A stretch of 6,892 bases of DNA from Chloroflexia bacterium (GCA_025924435.1 JAICIL010000241.1:1-6892), one strand, 5' to 3'. Positions 1 to 5,917 are shown, numbered from the stretch's first letter. Program-made: numbers and translations. The notes: generated by a model not told the origin, from the letters alone.

Positions 1-659
1 AGCGTCGGTGTCGCGGGCAGTGACCCATTGCTCGCGGCGAATGGCCCCGCCGTCGGCGTGAGCGGCGGCGCGATGACCGCCGCCCCGCCCGCCGGTATGG
101 CCGCGCTCCGCGCGGAGACGGCGGAGCCTGCCGGGGCGGATGCCGAGACATTCGCCGCCACTGCCGCCGGTGCGAGGGCGGCGCTTGTCGGGGCAGCCGC
201 CGCAGTCGTCGCGGCGGGCGCGGCGGCGACGGTCGCGCCCGTGGCGGTCGCATTCGCGACCGACTCGATGGCGGGCCGCGCCGTCGTCACCTGCTTTTTC
301 GTGCTGAAGCCGCCCGTCGCCAGGTCCCCGGCGATCAGCGCGAGGCAGAGGACGGCGGCGACCGCGCCCACGGCGGCGACGGTGGGGAAGAGGCGCGCGA
401 GCCACGCCCCGCGCGCCGGGCGGATCGTGGCGGCCTGCTCCGGCGTGAGGATGAAGGTGCGGCGCGGCGCGGGCTGCGGCAACCCGCGCAGGAGCGCGAC
501 GGTGGCGCGGAGATCGGCGGCGCGGGCGCGCGCGGCGGGGTCGGCGGCCATCGCCGCGTCTACCGCGTCGCGCTCGGCGGGGGACACCCGCCCATCGAGC
601 CAGGCCGACAGCAGTTCGTCGTCAATGGGCGGGGGCATTCCCCCGTTCGGCGTCGTCAT
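1..659 (-). CDS. Membrane-anchored anti-sigma factor, partial (C-terminus beyond window)
   Basis: Probably holds the adjacent ECF sigma factor inactive at the inner face of the membrane. I translated the minus strand from the ATG at 659-657: 219 codons are visible and the frame is still open at the window edge. Residues 13-61 look like an anti-sigma domain (DELLSAWLDGRVSPAER, then a helix ending LRATVALLRGLP). Residues 93-111 are a single hydrophobic helix, followed by an Ala/Thr/Pro/Ser-rich outer tail (about 122-219) of low complexity. The start is supported by GAGG at 671-668, 8 nt upstream. The gene begins 66 nt after the sigma stop, so the two are probably co-transcribed. Oddity: at the place of the zinc-binding His-x3-Cys-x2-Cys motif it has A36, D40 and A43, so it would not bind zinc. 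Anti-sigma role is inferred from this layout and the sigma neighbour; the domain beyond the tail is unseen. Confidence 0.75.
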   Translation of the reverse strand, partial: MTTPNGGMPPPIDDELLSAWLDGRVSPAERDAVDAAMAADPAARARAADLRATVALLRGLPQPAPRRTFILTPEQAATIRPARGAWLARLFPTVAAVGAVAAVLCLALIAGDLATGGFSTKKQVTTARPAIESVANATATGATVAAAPAATTAAAAPTSAALAPAAVAANVSASAPAGSAVSARSAAIPAGGAAVIAPPLTPTAGPFAASNGSLPATPT

Positions 660-725
660 AGTAAGCGCCTCGTAATAATTCTTCCCGCGTCGCGGCTTCC
701 GCCACACAACGCACCGGTCCATCGC

Positions 726-1373
726 TCACGGGCCGTCGGAGAAGGAACGAAGATACTCCGCGAATTGTTCCTGCCCGCGCACCACCTCGCGCAGCGCCGA
801 GCGCGCCCGGCTGAGCCGCGACTTCACGGTGCCGAGCGCGACGCCCATGATCTCCGCCGCCTCCTCGTAGGCGTACCCCTGCACGTCGCAGAGCACGACG
901 GTCAATCGCTGATCGTCCGGGAGTTTGGCGAGCGCGCCTTCGAGGAGCCGTCCCAGTTCCGCCCGCGTCGCCGCGCCGACCGGGTCATCCGGCGCGGCGA
1001 CGCTGCTCCAGTGCGGCTCCGCCTCGAATATCTGGTCATCGAGGGAATCGGCGGCGCGGCGGGTGGCGGAGCGGAGCATGTCGTAGCAGCGGTTCGTGAC
1101 GATGCGCAGCAGCCAGGCGCGGAAGTAGCCGCCCCGGAAGGTGTCCAGCGCGCGATACGCCTGGATGAAAGCGTCCTGCGTCGCGTCCTCCGCCAGTTCG
1201 GGCCGTCGCATCAACCGAAGCGCGACGGCGTACGCCTGCCGCTCATACGCGCGCACGAGGCGGTTGTAGGCGTCCAGATCGCCCCGCTGCGCGGCACGGA
1301 CGAGCGCCTCATCGTCGCCGGTCGCGGGCGCATCCCCACGCGGCGCGGACGGTCGGGCGCGACGCCACGACAT
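726..1373 (-). CDS. RNA polymerase ECF-type sigma-70 factor
   Basis: Directs RNA polymerase to a specific promoter set, normally in response to an envelope or stress signal. The 215-residue product has the two-domain ECF build: region 2 at about 35-101 (with the DATQDAF core at 63-69 and FRGGYFRAWLLRIVTNRCYDMLR for -10 recognition) and region 4 at about 145-197 (LPDDQRLTVVL, then the helix-turn-helix YEEAAEIMGVALGTVKSRLSRAR compressed around 168-191). The linker is short and acidic, with no extra C-terminal domain. The only usable start is the ATG at 1373: reading back to the in-frame stop at 1439-1437 gives no ATG, GTG or TTG. No strong Shine-Dalgarno precedes it, only AGG about 9 nt upstream. 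It lies directly upstream of a probable anti-sigma gene, the usual ECF arrangement. Its targets cannot be read from the sequence; control of the divergent oxidase operon is only a possibility. Confidence 0.95.
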   Translation of the reverse strand: MSWRRARPSAPRGDAPATGDDEALVRAAQRGDLDAYNRLVRAYERQAYAVALRLMRRPELAEDATQDAFIQAYRALDTFRGGYFRAWLLRIVTNRCYDMLRSATRRAADSLDDQIFEAEPHWSSVAAPDDPVGAATRAELGRLLEGALAKLPDDQRLTVVLCDVQGYAYEEAAEIMGVALGTVKSRLSRARSALREVVRGQEQFAEYLRSFSDGP

Positions 1374-1444
1374 AACGCCGCGCCTACGCGTGCGCCGCGC
1401 GCGGATGTACCCGGTGCGCCGTTCGCCAGTCCGCGATCATCCTT

Positions 1445-1464
1445 CCCTCGCCCCCTTCCCACCC
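1445..1464 (-). promoter_or_regulatory. Putative G-quadruplex motif in the sigma gene leader
   Basis: On the minus strand this reads GGGTGGGAAGGGGGCGAGGG: four runs of at least three G separated by loops of 1, 2 and 3 nt, which fits the canonical three-tetrad pattern. It lies 72-91 nt upstream of the sigma ATG, on the sense strand of that gene, so it could fold in the non-template DNA or in the mRNA leader if transcription starts upstream of it. The pattern is seen directly; any regulatory role is inference. Partial C-tract similarity to the nearby inverted-repeat family means it may simply be a fragment of that repeat. Confidence 0.45.
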
Positions 1465-1557
1465 GCGCAAGCGGTTGACGGCGGCAAGTATCGCACGGGA
1501 TCGCACACGCGCAAAGCGGCGGCAGGCGGCGATGTACGGCATATGCATCGTCGGGGA

Positions 1558-1688
1558 ACCCTAACCCCCAGCCTCTTCCCGGCGCGGGAAGGGGTGACGC
1601 ATCGCAACCGTGCCCCTCCCCCGAATACCCCGATCTCCCGAAGGCTCGCTCCCCCTTCCCTCCGAGGGAGGGGGGTTGGGGGGTGAGG
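1558..1688. repeat. Degenerate copy of a ~131-bp C/G-rich inverted-repeat element
   Basis: The left edge (ACCCTAACCCCCAGCCTC) nearly matches the left arm of the element at 5918-6052, and it continues into the same hairpin: CCTCTTCCCG at 1572-1581, loop GCG, CGGGAAGGGG at 1585-1594, with one G-T wobble. The right half (about 1625-1688), with its CCCCCTTCCC run and GGGGGG-TT-GGGGGG end, resembles the reverse complement of the left half of the other copy. Arms are imperfect here, so this copy looks older. No target-site duplication or ORF is evident. It resembles MITE-like or REP-like dispersed elements; it may end transcription or insulate the promoter just downstream. Confidence 0.7.
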
Positions 1689-1709
1689 ATTCCACGGGAA
1701 TGCGCCACC

Positions 1710-1738
1710 TTGACACTATCGCGGCACGTTCCTATCAT
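1710..1738 (+). promoter_or_regulatory. Sigma-70-type promoter for the cox operon
   Basis: A perfect -35 hexamer TTGACA (1710-1715) is followed by a 17-bp spacer and TATCAT (1733-1738), which matches five of six -10 consensus bases. Predicted start is near 1745, giving a leader of about 134 nt before the coxB ATG. It is the best promoter match I found in the window and it points at the oxidase genes, so housekeeping expression is likely. The -35 lies only 22 bp after the end of the upstream inverted-repeat element. Confidence 0.65.
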
Positions 1739-1878
1739 GCCCTCAACAGTCTATGTCTCGCACACGGTCTCGCTCCGCCGCCCCGGTCGCGGAGAACGAA
1801 GCCCTCATCGCCGATGATGACGGTCGTGTGGTAGCATGAAGCCCTTCGCAATGGCGCGATTCGGGGGAGACACCAAAG

Positions 1879-2910
1879 ATGCGCGGATCTCGTTTGAAGC
1901 CCAGAGCGTCCCGACGTTCATCGCTCTCGCTGCTCTTCGCACTCGTCCTGCCCGTCCTCCTCTCCGCCTGTACATGGGGCGGCAACCATTCGCCGCTCAA
2001 CCCCGCCAGCGACCCCTCGCACCTGATCAACCGCATCTGGTGGATCATGTTCTGGATGTCCGTCGCCATCGAGGGGTTGGTCGCGGGGTTGGTCGTCATC
2101 GCGCTGATCCGCTTTCGCCGCAAGGCGGGCGATCCCGACCCGGTGCAGATCAGCGGCAACACCCGCATCGAGATCGCCTGGACCATCGCCCCCGCCCTCG
2201 TCCTCGTCGTCCTGCTCGTCCTGACGCTGACGACGATGATCAACGTCTCGGAGCCGAAGGGCACGACGATGAGCGTCACCGTGACGGGCCACCAATGGTG
2301 GTGGGAGTTCTCGTACGACAATCAGAATGTCCTGACGGGCAACGAGTTGCACATCCCCATCGGGGAGCCGGTGCATCTCAATCTCCGCTCCGCCGATGTG
2401 ATCCACTCCTTCTGGGTGCCGTCCCTCCAGGGCAAGCGGGACGCCATCCCCGGCCACGACAATACCCTCTGGATCAGCGCCGACAAACCGGGGACGTACC
2501 GGGGCGAATGCACGGAGTTCTGCGGCCCCGAACACGCAAATATGAACTTCATCGTCGTCGCCCAGCCGCGCGCGGAGTACGACGCCTGGCTCCAGGGGCA
2601 GCAGCAGCCCGCCGCCACGGGACAGACGGGCCTCGCCGCCGAGGGCGCGCAGACGATCCTCACGCAGGCGTGCGCGGGCTGCCACACGATCAACGGCCTG
2701 AAGGGGTACGTCGGTAAGGTCGGGCCGAACCTGACGCACATCGGCAGCCGCCAGTACATCGCGGCGGGGACGCTCCCGAACACGCCGGAGAATTTGGCGC
2801 GCTGGATCCACAACCCGCAGGACGTGAAGCCCGACAACAAGATGCCGACCCTCGGCCTCGATGACGACACGATCAACAAGATCGTGGCCTATCTCGAAAG
2901 TCTCAAGTAG
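1879..2910 (+). CDS. coxB: Cytochrome c oxidase subunit II fused to cytochrome c (caa3-type), lipoprotein
   Basis: Electron entry subunit of a haem-copper terminal oxidase, facing the outside of the membrane. In order: a lipoprotein signal peptide with lipobox LLSAC (C31 would be lipidated), two membrane helices (about 53-77 and 98-120), a cupredoxin domain (about 128-235), a Gln/Ala-rich linker (239-254), and a cytochrome c domain (255-343). The CuA ligands are all present: H176, C211, C215, H219 and M222 (ECTEFCGPEHANM), with the aromatic GHQWWWEF stretch at 137-144. Haem c is bound at CAGCH (265-269), with M322 in NKMPTLG as the likely sixth ligand. At 343 residues it is longer than plain subunit II because of the haem domain. 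The ATG is preceded by GGGGGAG (1863-1869) with a 9-nt spacer. First gene of the operon, 42 nt before coxA. The fusion suggests electrons enter through its own haem c rather than only from a separate cytochrome c; the actual donor is not visible. Confidence 0.97.
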   Translation: MRGSRLKPRASRRSSLSLLFALVLPVLLSACTWGGNHSPLNPASDPSHLINRIWWIMFWMSVAIEGLVAGLVVIALIRFRRKAGDPDPVQISGNTRIEIAWTIAPALVLVVLLVLTLTTMINVSEPKGTTMSVTVTGHQWWWEFSYDNQNVLTGNELHIPIGEPVHLNLRSADVIHSFWVPSLQGKRDAIPGHDNTLWISADKPGTYRGECTEFCGPEHANMNFIVVAQPRAEYDAWLQGQQQPAATGQTGLAAEGAQTILTQACAGCHTINGLKGYVGKVGPNLTHIGSRQYIAAGTLPNTPENLARWIHNPQDVKPDNKMPTLGLDDDTINKIVAYLESLK

Positions 2911-2952
2911 ACGCCGTAATCGCGGACCCTCGCCGCAAAGGGAGCCTGTCGC

Positions 2953-4626
2953 ATGGTGACTGTCACACGACCCGATATTTCCGTCGCCCCCGCGCCGACG
3001 TACGCGCCGGGCAAGAGCGCCGGTGCGGTGATCTGGGATTGGATGACGACGGTTGATCACAAGAAGATCGGCACGATGTACGTCTTCCTCGGCGTCATCT
3101 ACTTCATCGTTGGCGGAATCGAGGCGCTCCTGATCCGCGCGCAACTGGCGACGCCGAATGGCAAGGTGCTCACCCCGACCCAGTACGACCAGGTCTTCAC
3201 GATGCACGCCACGACGATGATCTTCCTCTTCATCATCCCGGTGCTGGCGGGTTTCGCGAACTACTTCATCCCGCTGATGATCGGCGCGCGGGACATGGCC
3301 TTCCCCCGCCTCAACGCCTTCGGCTTCTGGATGCTCCTCTTCGGCGGCCTCTTCCTCAACAGCAGTTTCTTCCTCGGCGGCGCGCCCGATTCCGGCTGGT
3401 TCGCCTACGCGCCGCTGACCGAACCGGCGTACAACCCCGGCCGGAGCATGGATTTCTGGGCCGCCGGGCTGACCCTCCTCGGCATCTCCTCGATCGCCGG
3501 TTCCATCAACGTCATCATCACGACGCTGAAGATGCGCTGCCCCGGCATGCGTTTCAACACGCTGCCCCTTTTCGTCTGGACGACGCTGGTGCAGAATTTC
3601 CTCCTGCTCTTCGCGCTGCCGAGCCTGACGACGGCGGCGATCTTCCTCCTGTTCGACCGCCACCTCGGCACCAGCTTCTTCAAGGCGGAGAGCGGCGGCG
3701 ACCCGCTCCTCTGGCAGCACCTCTTCTGGGCGTTCGGCCATCCGGAGGTCTACATCCTCATCCTGCCCGTCTTCGGCATCATCTCGGAGACCCTGCCGGT
3801 CTTCTCCCGCAAGCCGATTTTCGGCTACATCTTCATCGCCTGGTCCTCGGTGGCGATCGGCTTCCTCTCGTTCGTCGTCTGGGTGCACCACATGTTCGCG
3901 ACCGGGCTGCCGGACGTGGCGCTCGCCTTCTTCGCCTCCTCGACAACGCTGATCGCCATCCCGACCGCCGTGAAGGTCTTCAACTGGACGGCGACGCTCT
4001 GGGGCGGCAGCATCATCACGACGACCTCGCTGCTCTTCAGCGTCGGCTTCCTGACGATGTTCCCGATCGGCGGACTTTCCGGCGTCTCGCTCGCCGTCGT
4101 GCCGTTCGACTGGCAGATCACGGACACGTACTACGTCGTCGCGCACATCCACTACGTCTTCTTCGGCGGCACGGCGCTCGGTATCCTCGCCGCGCTCTAC
4201 TACTGGTTCCCGAAAATCACCGGGCGGATGTTGAGCGAGCGGCTGGGCCGGTGGAACTTCTGGTTCGTCTTCATCGGCCTGAACCTGACCTTCTTCCCGA
4301 TGCACATGCTCGGCCTGCTGGGCATGCCGCGCCGCCAGTGGACCTACCACGAGGGCCTCGGCTGGAATCTCTACAACCTCGTGGCCTCCATCGGCTCCGC
4401 CCTGATCGCCGTCGGTATCCTCTTCCTGATTATCAATCTGGTGCGCTCATTCAAAAGCGGCGCGCGCGCGGGCGCGGACCCGTGGGATGCCTGGACGCTC
4501 GAATGGGCGACCGCCTCGCCGCCGCCGGAATACAACTTCGTCAGGACGCCGGTGGTGCGCTCGCGCCGCCCGCTCTGGGATCAGAAGCACCCGGACGATC
4601 AGGACTGGATGCGCGGCGAACACTAG
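2953..4626 (+). CDS. coxA: Cytochrome c oxidase subunit I (A1-type haem-copper oxidase)
   Basis: Catalytic subunit that reduces oxygen to water and pumps protons across the cytoplasmic membrane. The 557-residue protein has the hydrophobic pattern of the 12-helix family. Visible ligands: H85 and H400 for low-spin haem a, H398 for haem a3 (DTYYVVAHIHYV), and H263, H312 and H313 for CuB. Y267 is the expected cross-linked tyrosine in GHPEVY, and E265 is the glutamate marking A1-type enzymes. D-channel residues are N103, D114 (GARDMAFPR) and N121; K-channel residues are T338 and K341 (PTAVKVF). It has an ordinary length and no subunit III fusion; coxC is separate. The ATG has AAAGGGAG (2937-2944) with an 8-nt spacer. 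Together with the haem c-fused CoxB it makes a caa3-type oxidase. Haem synthesis and copper insertion genes (ctaA, ctaB, sco) are not in the window. Confidence 0.98.
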   Translation: MVTVTRPDISVAPAPTYAPGKSAGAVIWDWMTTVDHKKIGTMYVFLGVIYFIVGGIEALLIRAQLATPNGKVLTPTQYDQVFTMHATTMIFLFIIPVLAGFANYFIPLMIGARDMAFPRLNAFGFWMLLFGGLFLNSSFFLGGAPDSGWFAYAPLTEPAYNPGRSMDFWAAGLTLLGISSIAGSINVIITTLKMRCPGMRFNTLPLFVWTTLVQNFLLLFALPSLTTAAIFLLFDRHLGTSFFKAESGGDPLLWQHLFWAFGHPEVYILILPVFGIISETLPVFSRKPIFGYIFIAWSSVAIGFLSFVVWVHHMFATGLPDVALAFFASSTTLIAIPTAVKVFNWTATLWGGSIITTTSLLFSVGFLTMFPIGGLSGVSLAVVPFDWQITDTYYVVAHIHYVFFGGTALGILAALYYWFPKITGRMLSERLGRWNFWFVFIGLNLTFFPMHMLGLLGMPRRQWTYHEGLGWNLYNLVASIGSALIAVGILFLIINLVRSFKSGARAGADPWDAWTLEWATASPPPEYNFVRTPVVRSRRPLWDQKHPDDQDWMRGEH

Positions 4627-4629
4627 AAC

Positions 4630-4712
4630 GAGTGCTGAGGACTGAGGACTGAGGACTGAGGACGCAGTTCTCGGCGCGGAGGGCTACGAGAGTGCAGGGT
4701 GCGGAGTACGAG
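4630..4712 (+). repeat. Heptamer repeat island between coxA and the third cox gene
   Basis: Immediately after the coxA stop the sequence runs in 7-bp units: GAGTGCT, three GAGGACT, GAGGACG (4630-4664), then 14 unrelated bases, then GAGGGCT in the same register (4679-4685), and after a 4-nt slip GAGTGCA, GGGTGCG, GAGTACG (4690-4710). The unit consensus is roughly GAGKRCN. The exact tandem core is CTGAGGA four times (4635-4663). Seven is not a multiple of three, and the units encode no repeated peptide, so this is noncoding. It matters for annotation because a GTG at 4692 and its apparent GGAGGG ribosome site (4678-4683) both fall inside it. Confidence 0.75.
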
Positions 4713-4733
4713 CAGGATAATGAGGCGCGTCAC

Positions 4734-5279
4734 ATGGCGCTCGTCAGCGCGGATGGGCACGGCGACGAGCACGGCCACGATGAGGAGCACGAGCATATCC
4801 ACATCCCGCCGCCGAGTTACTGGCCAATCGTGCTCTCGGCCTGCATCACGATCATGTTCATCGGGTTCCTCAGCACGCTCGTCATCTCGGCCATCGGCGC
4901 GCTGCTCGTCCTGATCGTGATGATCGCCTGGGGGCTGGAGGGGAGCGAGAGCGTGCCGACCGCGCTCACCGGCGTCCCCGTGATCGGCGGCGGCGACGCC
5001 GAGGACAAACTCGTGCCGGGCGCGCGCGTCATCACGAGCGACGGGCGACTCGTCGGGCGCGTCACGCAGGCGTCGCAGGATTCGCCGCTCGTCAAGGCGG
5101 GCTGGATCCCGACGCGCTACGGCTATCTCGCCCGCGCCGCGATTGACCACATCGAAGAGGGCGCGATCATCCTGGCGCTCACCGAGCAGCAGGTGCGGGA
5201 GCGCGGCAACGTTGACACGACCCCCGCCGGGCCGGTCGCGAACCGGCCCGTGACGAACGAACGCGGCGTCTCATCGTGA
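4734..5279 (+). CDS. Small oxidase-operon membrane protein with His-rich N-terminus and PRC-barrel/DUF2171-like tail
   Basis: Probable accessory or subunit IV-like part of the oxidase. From the ATG at 4734 it is 181 residues. Residues 9-23 are rich in His and acidic residues (H9, H13, H15, H19, H21, H23), followed by PPPSYWP (25-31), a motif I associate with small oxidase subunits. Two helices form a hairpin (about 30-46 and 47-67). After a linker, residues 93-156 look like a small beta-barrel of the PRC/DUF2171 kind: PGARVITSDGRLVGRV, then YGYLARAAIDHIEEGAIILAL. The tail (157-181) is polar and likely disordered. The ATG has GAGG (4722-4725) with an 8-nt spacer. A GTG at 4692 would add 14 residues and has GGAGGG 8 nt upstream, but both lie in heptamer repeats, so I prefer the ATG. 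Its place between coxA and coxC implies a role in the complex. The family assignments are from motif appearance only; the PRC-like call is less certain than the hairpin. Confidence 0.8.
   Translation: MALVSADGHGDEHGHDEEHEHIHIPPPSYWPIVLSACITIMFIGFLSTLVISAIGALLVLIVMIAWGLEGSESVPTALTGVPVIGGGDAEDKLVPGARVITSDGRLVGRVTQASQDSPLVKAGWIPTRYGYLARAAIDHIEEGAIILALTEQQVRERGNVDTTPAGPVANRPVTNERGVSS
5228..5250 (+). other. Perfect 9-bp hairpin in the 3' end of the third cox gene
   Basis: CGGGCCGGT (5228-5236) pairs fully with ACCGGCCCG (5242-5250) around the 5-nt loop CGCGA. It lies inside the last 18 codons of the gene, over the disordered tail, and ends about 50 nt before coxC. There is no T-tract, so it is unlikely to be a terminator. 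A role in mRNA stability or in setting the coxC level is possible but not shown; GC-rich DNA makes such stems fairly easily. Confidence 0.4.
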
Positions 5280-5301
5280 GCATGAGGAAGGACACGGGAC
5301 G

Positions 5302-5913
5302 ATGGTAGTTGCACGGGCCGCGGAACAGGACCTCAAGCGCGCGCCGCTCCCGCAGCCGGAAGTGGCGGGGCAGGGGCGGAGCATCAACTGGTGGGGCATC
5401 CTCGCGATGATCGCCTCCGAGGTGATCTTCTTCGCCAACCTGATCATCGGCTACCTCTACTTGCGGGTGCGCGCGGGCCAGTGGCCGCCGGAAGGGATCG
5501 AGCCGCTCGAACTGCTCCTGCCGACGATCAACACGGCGATCCTGCTGTCGAGCGCCCTGCCGATGCACGGCGCGCACCTCGCGATCCGCCGGGGCGACCG
5601 CAAGGGGATGCAGCAGGGCCTGATCCTCACCGCCATCCTCGGCATGATCTTCATCGGCGGCCAGGCGTGGGAGTACACGCACGCGCCCTTCTCGCTCAAG
5701 AGCGGCACCTTCGGCTCGACCTTCTTCACGCTGACCGGCTTCCACGGCCTGCACGTGATCGTCGGCATCATCCTGATCTGGATCTGCTTCTTCCGCTCGC
5801 TGCGCGGCAGTTTCAACCGGGAGCACCACTTCGGCGTCGAAGCCGCCACGATGTACTGGCACTTCGTGGACGCGGTCTGGGTCATCCTCTTCGGCGTGCT
5901 GTATCTGCTCTGA
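5302..5913 (+). CDS. coxC: Cytochrome c oxidase subunit III
   Basis: Membrane subunit that packs against CoxA and supports sustained turnover and proton uptake; it holds no cofactor. The 203 residues match the short bacterial form with five helices, lacking the first two of the seven-helix form. Family marks: WWGILAMIASEVIFFANL with E40 in the first helix, FFTLTGFHGLHVIVG (H148, H151), E180 in HHFGVEAATMYW, and WHFVDAVWVILF (186-197) at the end. The first about 27 residues are a polar cytoplasmic extension. The ATG has GAGGAAGGA (5284-5292) with a 9-nt spacer, and lies 22 nt after the preceding stop, so coupling is likely. Last gene of the visible operon; an inverted-repeat element begins 4 nt after the stop. 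Confidence 0.96.
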   Translation: MVVARAAEQDLKRAPLPQPEVAGQGRSINWWGILAMIASEVIFFANLIIGYLYLRVRAGQWPPEGIEPLELLLPTINTAILLSSALPMHGAHLAIRRGDRKGMQQGLILTAILGMIFIGGQAWEYTHAPFSLKSGTFGSTFFTLTGFHGLHVIVGIILIWICFFRSLRGSFNREHHFGVEAATMYWHFVDAVWVILFGVLYLL

Positions 5914-5917
5914 GAGA

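Larger units (their letters stand above)
1374..1878. other. Divergent intergenic region between sigma gene and cox operon
   Basis: This 505-bp gap contains no convincing full-length gene. From left to right it holds the sigma gene leader with an 18-codon minus-strand ORF (1440-1384), a G-quadruplex motif on the minus strand (1445-1464), two ATCGCAC copies 10 bp apart (1490-1496, 1500-1506), a degenerate inverted-repeat element (about 1558-1688), a strong plus-strand promoter (1710-1738), and a leader of about 134 nt before coxB that carries a weak 6-bp stem (1773-1778 with 1789-1794). ORFs called here on both strands lack a good ribosome site and cross the repeat, so I treat them as chance. 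Confidence 0.7.

Noticed and set aside
28..675. 215-codon plus-strand ORF over the anti-sigma gene
   Set aside because: The Ala/Arg-rich product has no domain, while the opposite strand gives a coherent anti-sigma layout with a ribosome site and helix.
1475..1503. Plus-strand TTGACG at 1475 as a second cox promoter
   Set aside because: No -10-like hexamer lies at 16-18 bp, and the inverted-repeat element would intervene before coxB.
1480..1530. Minus-strand promoter for the sigma gene (TTGCGC, 16 bp, GATACT)
   Set aside because: Only three and four of six bases match; in this composition that is not distinguishable from chance.
1666..1688. G-quadruplex in the right arm of the first inverted-repeat element
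   Set aside because: Only three G-runs of three or more are present (1666-1668, 1670-1675, 1678-1683); the last is GG. The same holds for 6030-6046.
1440..1690. CRISPR array
   Set aside because: The repeats are inverted and of uneven spacing, with no direct repeat-spacer pattern and no cas genes.
1211..1738. Minus-strand 175-codon ORF across the sigma start and the repeat
   Set aside because: It crosses the inverted-repeat element and overlaps the sigma gene in another frame; the LTPQPPSLGGKGE peptide is just the repeat translated.
1836..2717. Plus-strand ORF beginning 43 nt before coxB in another frame
   Set aside because: It overlaps coxB almost entirely, is Arg/Pro-rich and has no domain or ribosome site.
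1918..4350. 810-codon minus-strand ORF opposite coxB and coxA
   Set aside because: It mirrors two clear oxidase genes, is made of Arg/Glu/Asp/His-rich low-complexity sequence, and has no recognisable domain; such antisense frames are common in GC-rich genes.
4692..4733. GTG at 4692 as start of the third cox gene
   Set aside because: Both the GTG and its GGAGGG lie in heptamer repeat units; ATG at 4734 has its own GAGG at 8 nt and gives a natural N-terminus. Kept as an alternative.
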